The notes under the pieces are model-generated. The model was not told the DNA's origin. It searched no databases and worked only from the letters and a program-made list of their open reading frames with translations. A program made the position numbers and the translations under genes. From Euperipatoides rowelli (Eukaryota > Onychophora > Udeonychophora > Euonychophora > Peripatopsidae), in assembly GCA_003024985.2 (NCBI GenBank), contig PXIH01S0039444.1: a DNA stretch of 11,072 nt; one strand, written 5' to 3'. Shown in pieces: positions 7,532 through 11,072 of this stretch (its first letter is position 1; each line of letters opens with the position of its first letter).

Positions 7532-9190
7532 AATTATTATATGACTAACAAATGGATTGTTTCTGGAAGCTTTGCCATGTGCTTCATGCACGTTATTTGT
7601 ACTAATATTTATTTCATGGATATGCAACTACCGTAGCCTACTTACAGTATATTAACCAGGGAGTGATACAGTACTTCCTTTTGTGTTTGTCTCATTACCA
7701 TAACGATCAATATTCTTGTGATCTTTGGTAATAAATATTTTTATAATTTCACGGGGCCTATAGGCTATATCTTTATATATATCATTATGCTTCACTTCGT
7801 AATCTGTGTAAATTCTAATACAACCAAATCACACAACATCAACATTACATTCAAGAAAACTAATCCAGAGGTAAACAGGTTTACATCATACATCATTACC
7901 AGACATCATAATCAATTGCATCAGTCTTAACAATCAGAGCAGACAAGATGGTATCAATTAAAAAATGACTTCCGAAGTAACTTAATCCTGTGTAGACGAA
8001 AGCCTTAAAAGACCGCCATCACAATTTAAAGTTAATGGAGATCAAAATGGCCACAGAGGACATGCAATTCCATCAAAAACGATGATTGATCTCAATAAAA
8101 GGATAATACGAAAATAAAAGGAAAAGGAATACAATAAAATATCCAGGATTATGGACATTTATTTGCATAATAATAAATATAAATGAGTAGAGCTATAGAA
8201 GATTGACAATCCAAGGTCTCCAGAATCACCTAGATGTCCAATAGGGAATAATTAAATTATTTCCAAAATGGTAATAGCCACTGTAACTTTGAAAACCAGA
8301 AGATTAACTCATTATAAAAACTGAACTCGAAATAATAACCAAAAAAAAGCAATAAAATATACTTAAAAAATAAAGTATTTATAGAACAATGTGGCCAAGA
8401 GGCAGGTTGCATCCGAGGTCCTCCCCTTAAATTATTCTAAGTCTTCTATTTGTAAAAGTCTCTAATGTCTTCTATCTTTTCTTAGCTGTGATGTCAAAAA
8501 CATTTATTTCTTAAAATATATTTCTCATAAAGTGCCCCTCCCTTCTCTTTATTTATATTTACTGTATCTACGTTATCTTGTTTCTATAAGATTTCTTTAT
8601 CAATAATATATTTTTCTTCCAATCCATTTTTTTAAATGTTTTGATAATTTAAATATATATACAGTACATAAATGGTTCCTTTAGATTAGCAAATTTGAAA
8701 CTAACTTATTCAAAAATCGCTATTTCCTTGGAAATACTTAGAATTTGATATACATCATACCTAACTCGTGCAACAAAGTCGTGACTCACATCATCAAAAT
8801 TAATAATCTACATGAAAAAAAAAATAAGAACAAACAATTATAGTAGACATGGGACATGTTTTTTTTTTAATAATAAATCTCGCACTAATGATTACAAAAA
8901 TCCAAAAACAAATTACTTCTTATATTGCCATGTTTGTCAGTTCAGGCATTCATCTCCATAATTTCTTATCTAATCTGGTAGGTTCATGACTTATTTAAAA
9001 GCTATTTTCTTCTTTCTGTCATGCATTGTGAAATTGGAGATGTTCAGTCTAGTAGTTGTTAAATGTTGTTGATAACAATGTTTCACACTTGTATGTGCAC
9101 ATTCACACTTAATGGGAACAGTCTAGCATTAACTTCAATAAACATAGGCTAACACCCATTTTCCTATTGTACTTGATGAAAGCATGCTGT
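7532..9190. other. A+T-rich DNA, with an A-over-T segment at about 7790-8400
   Basis: I see no gene. Between about 7790 and 8400 the plus strand is strongly A-rich: in 8041-8160 there are 58 A against 25 T by count. That is the composition of many retroelement sense strands, but stops and frameshifts hide any motif. From 8400 to 8650 the bias reverses to pyrimidines. A short 70-codon frame at 7718-7930 shows no recognisable domain. Confidence 0.45.
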
Positions 9191-9424
9191 TATATATATA
9201 TATATTTTTTTTTCAAATTTCAGACCTTCACCATAAGTGGTCTTCCAGGTCCTACAGGTTCCTTGATGTTACAAGGGCAGCGTACTTGGAAAAACCCGAG
9301 GCGAGCTGTTAAAGCTAGGAAAAAACCGTTCCTTAACTGCCCATACCGAGGCGCGAACCTGTACACCTCGGCATATGCCTACGGTTCATCAAGCGGAAGT
9401 GAATCCGCTCGACCACGGAACCAT
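9191..9424 (-). mobile_element. tRNA-derived SINE-like element
   Basis: The G+C content rises sharply here compared with both flanks. Read on the minus strand, it begins near 9424 with GGTTCCGTGGTCGAGCGG, which resembles the 5' half of a tRNA (Leu/Ser style). It continues through an A box and a B box spaced as in tRNA genes, then an unrelated body of about 150 bases. It ends in an A run and a TA repeat (9213-9191), a typical SINE tail. It cannot fold as a normal tRNA: the T-arm pairs poorly, and the strong stems are AGCGGA/TCCGCT (9392-9409) and CCGAGG/CCTCGG (9346-9371). I could not find a target duplication, so the ends are approximate. The family name is unknown. Confidence 0.6.
9350..9415 (-). 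promoter_or_regulatory. RNA polymerase III type 2 internal promoter (A and B boxes)
   Basis: On the minus strand, TGGTCGAGCGG (9415-9405) fits the A-box consensus TGGYNNAGYGG. GGTTCGCGCC (9359-9350) fits the B-box consensus GGTTCGANNCC with one departure. The gap of about 45 bases is within the tRNA range. Confidence 0.55.
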
Positions 9425-10626
9425 TCATAGGCTGGCTGCAGGCTAATTTTATATTTTGAAGAATATAAATATTTGGATTTGAAAATAGGCCTACTGTGAT
9501 TTAAATTGAATTAAGTATATGTTGAAGCTATCATAGGCTACTAGCATTGATACCATTGGGGATTGGAGTGGAGGTAAAGAAATAGAGAACTATGTCTAAA
9601 TTCTTCAAAATTATTTGTTTTTAGCTTTTTAAATTATTATTACTAAGTAGGCCTATTGCAGAAAGAATTTTCCTATTTCTTATAATATAGATGTTCTAGG
9701 ATTAACCCCTTTTAGTTTTTACTAACCTAACCTATGAATTAGACAACATCTTCCATATAAAGTAGGATAATGCATTAACAATCCAAGCCTAGATATGCCA
9801 AGAAAAGAATTGTGGGTTTTGAAAAATCTAGTAAATAGTAGTTTTAATTCAAATAAAGGTATTTCTTTTATTATATTTTCATTATATTCAACAAATCTTT
9901 GATGTTAGCATTCATTGATTTTTTTTTTTTTTTCTATATTTTTTTTTATAGTTTCTCAATCAAATATTTTTTTTCCTGATTGATTTTTTTAAGACATTCA
10001 AATTTTTAAAAATTACTTTTTTCATTAATATTTTATACATATTTAGTTTTGTAGGGAAAAATTTTTTTTATGAACAATGACCATATTAATTTTAGTTGAA
10101 TTTCTCTTATAAATGATAAGATGGGAAAAACAATATTTATGATATGGGAATATCACTATGTTTATAAAATAATTAATTCATATCTACAAAGGCAAAAAGA
10201 TCTACAGTATTATTTACCTGTTTTCTTTTTGTTTTTTATTGATCTGTGTCTTTATTAAATATACATAAACAGTGAAAGTAAGTTCTGAGCCATCTTATTA
10301 ACCATTTAGAAAAAAAATTACCATCAATATTACTTACTGAAATTCAATATTTTATTATAAAATCTTATTTTAAAAAATGAGAAAGAGAATTCCATTATTC
10401 ACTGCTTGTATGAGTCTGTTTTAAATTTAGATTTTAAAAGCATTTTGTCTTCAAGGGTTGCTTCCTCAGAGAGAATGTGTGCATCTTTTTTTTTTTTGCT
10501 CTACTAAGATCTTTGAACTCTGGACTAGTCATGTTAAACAAATGTTGCAGGTAGATAAAGCATCAAAAGATACCTACAATTTTCTAACCTAGAGATGTGA
10601 CGAAGGGTCTTCCCGTTCATTTTTTA
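9425..10626. other. A+T-rich DNA with T-rich tracts; no gene seen
   Basis: Two exact TAGGCCTA octamers occur at 9486-9493 and 9648-9655. A T-rich block spans about 9918-9998 and includes a TCAATCA/TGATTGA inverted pair (9956-9962, 9977-9983). Another T run lies near 10487-10498. Frames are short throughout. Confidence 0.5.
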
Positions 10627-10649
10627 TACTGTATATTGTATATACAGTA
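10627..10649. repeat. Strong 10-bp hairpin, TACTGTATAT / ATATACAGTA
   Basis: TACTGTATAT (10627-10636) and ATATACAGTA (10640-10649) are exact complements around the 3-base loop TGT. It lies 15 bases upstream of a G-quadruplex motif. There is no T run, so it is not a simple terminator. Confidence 0.8.
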
Positions 10650-10663
10650 CACTGTTGTATTCA

Positions 10664-10687
10664 GGGAAGGGGAGGGGAGAAAGAGGG
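10664..10687 (+). other. Canonical G-quadruplex motif
   Basis: GGG, AA, GGGG, A, GGGG, AGAAAGA, GGG gives loops of 2, 1 and 7. This is a tighter motif than the one at 1474, in otherwise G-poor DNA. Folding is inferred. Confidence 0.6.
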
Positions 10688-11072
10688 ATGCACTAAGGCA
10701 TGTGGCTCCCCTATTATTTTGTTTATTGGACTTTAAAAAAAATCCTGTTTAAAATTGAACAAGAAATGCAACTCTAAAGACCCCATAAATGTAATGATTT
10801 ACTGTGTCTGCAGAACCCATCTGATTATAAGTTTTTGACAGATTGTTGCATGCATGGGCCAATCTGTAGGCCTAAACAAATCACTATGATGCAGTCCTAT
10901 CTGTACACATACATGACATATCCTGATAACCTTTTTTACAAATTTGGTTTGATCGGTTGAATTAGGGTTTGACTTCGAAGTTCGAATCAACAATTGAGAA
11001 AGTTGTCAAGCAGCGATATCTTAGTTCACATTGCGATTTTAACAAAACAAGTAAGGTGTGTGACTACAAGTG
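10688..11072. other. A+T-rich DNA at the window end; no gene seen
   Basis: A third TAGGCCTA lies at 10867-10874. A small cluster of TTCGAA words occurs near 10975-10987. The minus-strand frame at 10799-10993 (64 codons) has no recognisable domain and is probably chance. Confidence 0.5.

Noticed and set aside
9347-9424. A functional tRNA gene on the minus strand
   Set aside because: A and B boxes are present, but acceptor, anticodon and T stems do not pair properly, and the sequence continues into a SINE-like body and tail.
9167-9430. 87-codon plus-strand frame
   Set aside because: It is the antisense of the SINE-like element. It stays open because of the higher G+C, and shows no protein motif.
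9918-9998. T-rich tract with an inverted TCAATCA/TGATTGA pair as a terminator
   Set aside because: No transcript reads into it, and T runs are common throughout this A+T-rich window.
10685-10693. GGGATGCAC, as in the hAT terminal repeat
   Set aside because: Only nine bases match, the next bases diverge (TAAGG instead of CGATA), and there is no partner end or 8-bp duplication.
10799-10993. 64-codon minus-strand frame
   Set aside because: No domain, no splice context and ordinary composition; probably chance.

Overview
The window looks like eukaryotic nuclear DNA, most likely from an animal. It is very A+T-rich (about 70% by eye). It holds no long open reading frame, operon-like spacing or bacterial signals, and it is crowded with relics of animal-type transposable elements. 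The octamer TAGGCCTA occurs three times, which from memory is common in deuterostome and fish intergenic DNA, but I cannot name the species. One ambiguous base (N) lies at 4572. I see no complete protein-coding gene. The window is best read as intergenic or intronic DNA made largely of nested, decayed mobile elements.

Layout, left to right. A small perfect hairpin lies at 46-66. An unremarkable A+T-rich stretch leads to a striking C-depleted, G-rich tract at 1291-1526 that contains a canonical G-quadruplex motif. At 1777-1839 a hAT-type terminal sequence sits between 8-bp direct repeats. From about 2570 to 3761, on the minus strand, lies the decayed C-terminal end of a LINE reverse-transcriptase polyprotein. 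It is split by a 693-bp non-autonomous hAT element (2916-3608) with an exact 8-bp target duplication. That hAT element carries an internal tandem array of about 69-bp units. A 283-bp inverted-repeat element between TTAA sites follows at 4469-4751.

At 5436-5914 there is a foldback element with arms of about 160 bp that are nearly identical, flanked by a 13-bp target duplication. Each arm carries a motif resembling the core of the hammerhead ribozymes found in Penelope-like retroelements. A TTA microsatellite (6071-6138) follows. The only coding-like stretch that is not obviously mobile DNA is a possible internal exon at 7302-7464 (low confidence), next to a block of CACC...GGTGG repeats. A tRNA-derived SINE-like element with recognisable A and B boxes lies on the minus strand at 9191-9424. 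The right end holds T-rich tracts, a strong TACTGTA hairpin and a second G-quadruplex motif.

The elements do not form a pathway. What they record is an insertion history: the LINE fragment came first and the hAT element landed in it later. The foldback element looks comparatively young because its two arms differ by only three substitutions and three small indels. I found nothing I would call a new functional system. The foldback element with hammerhead-like motifs and the hAT element with its internal array are the most distinctive structures.
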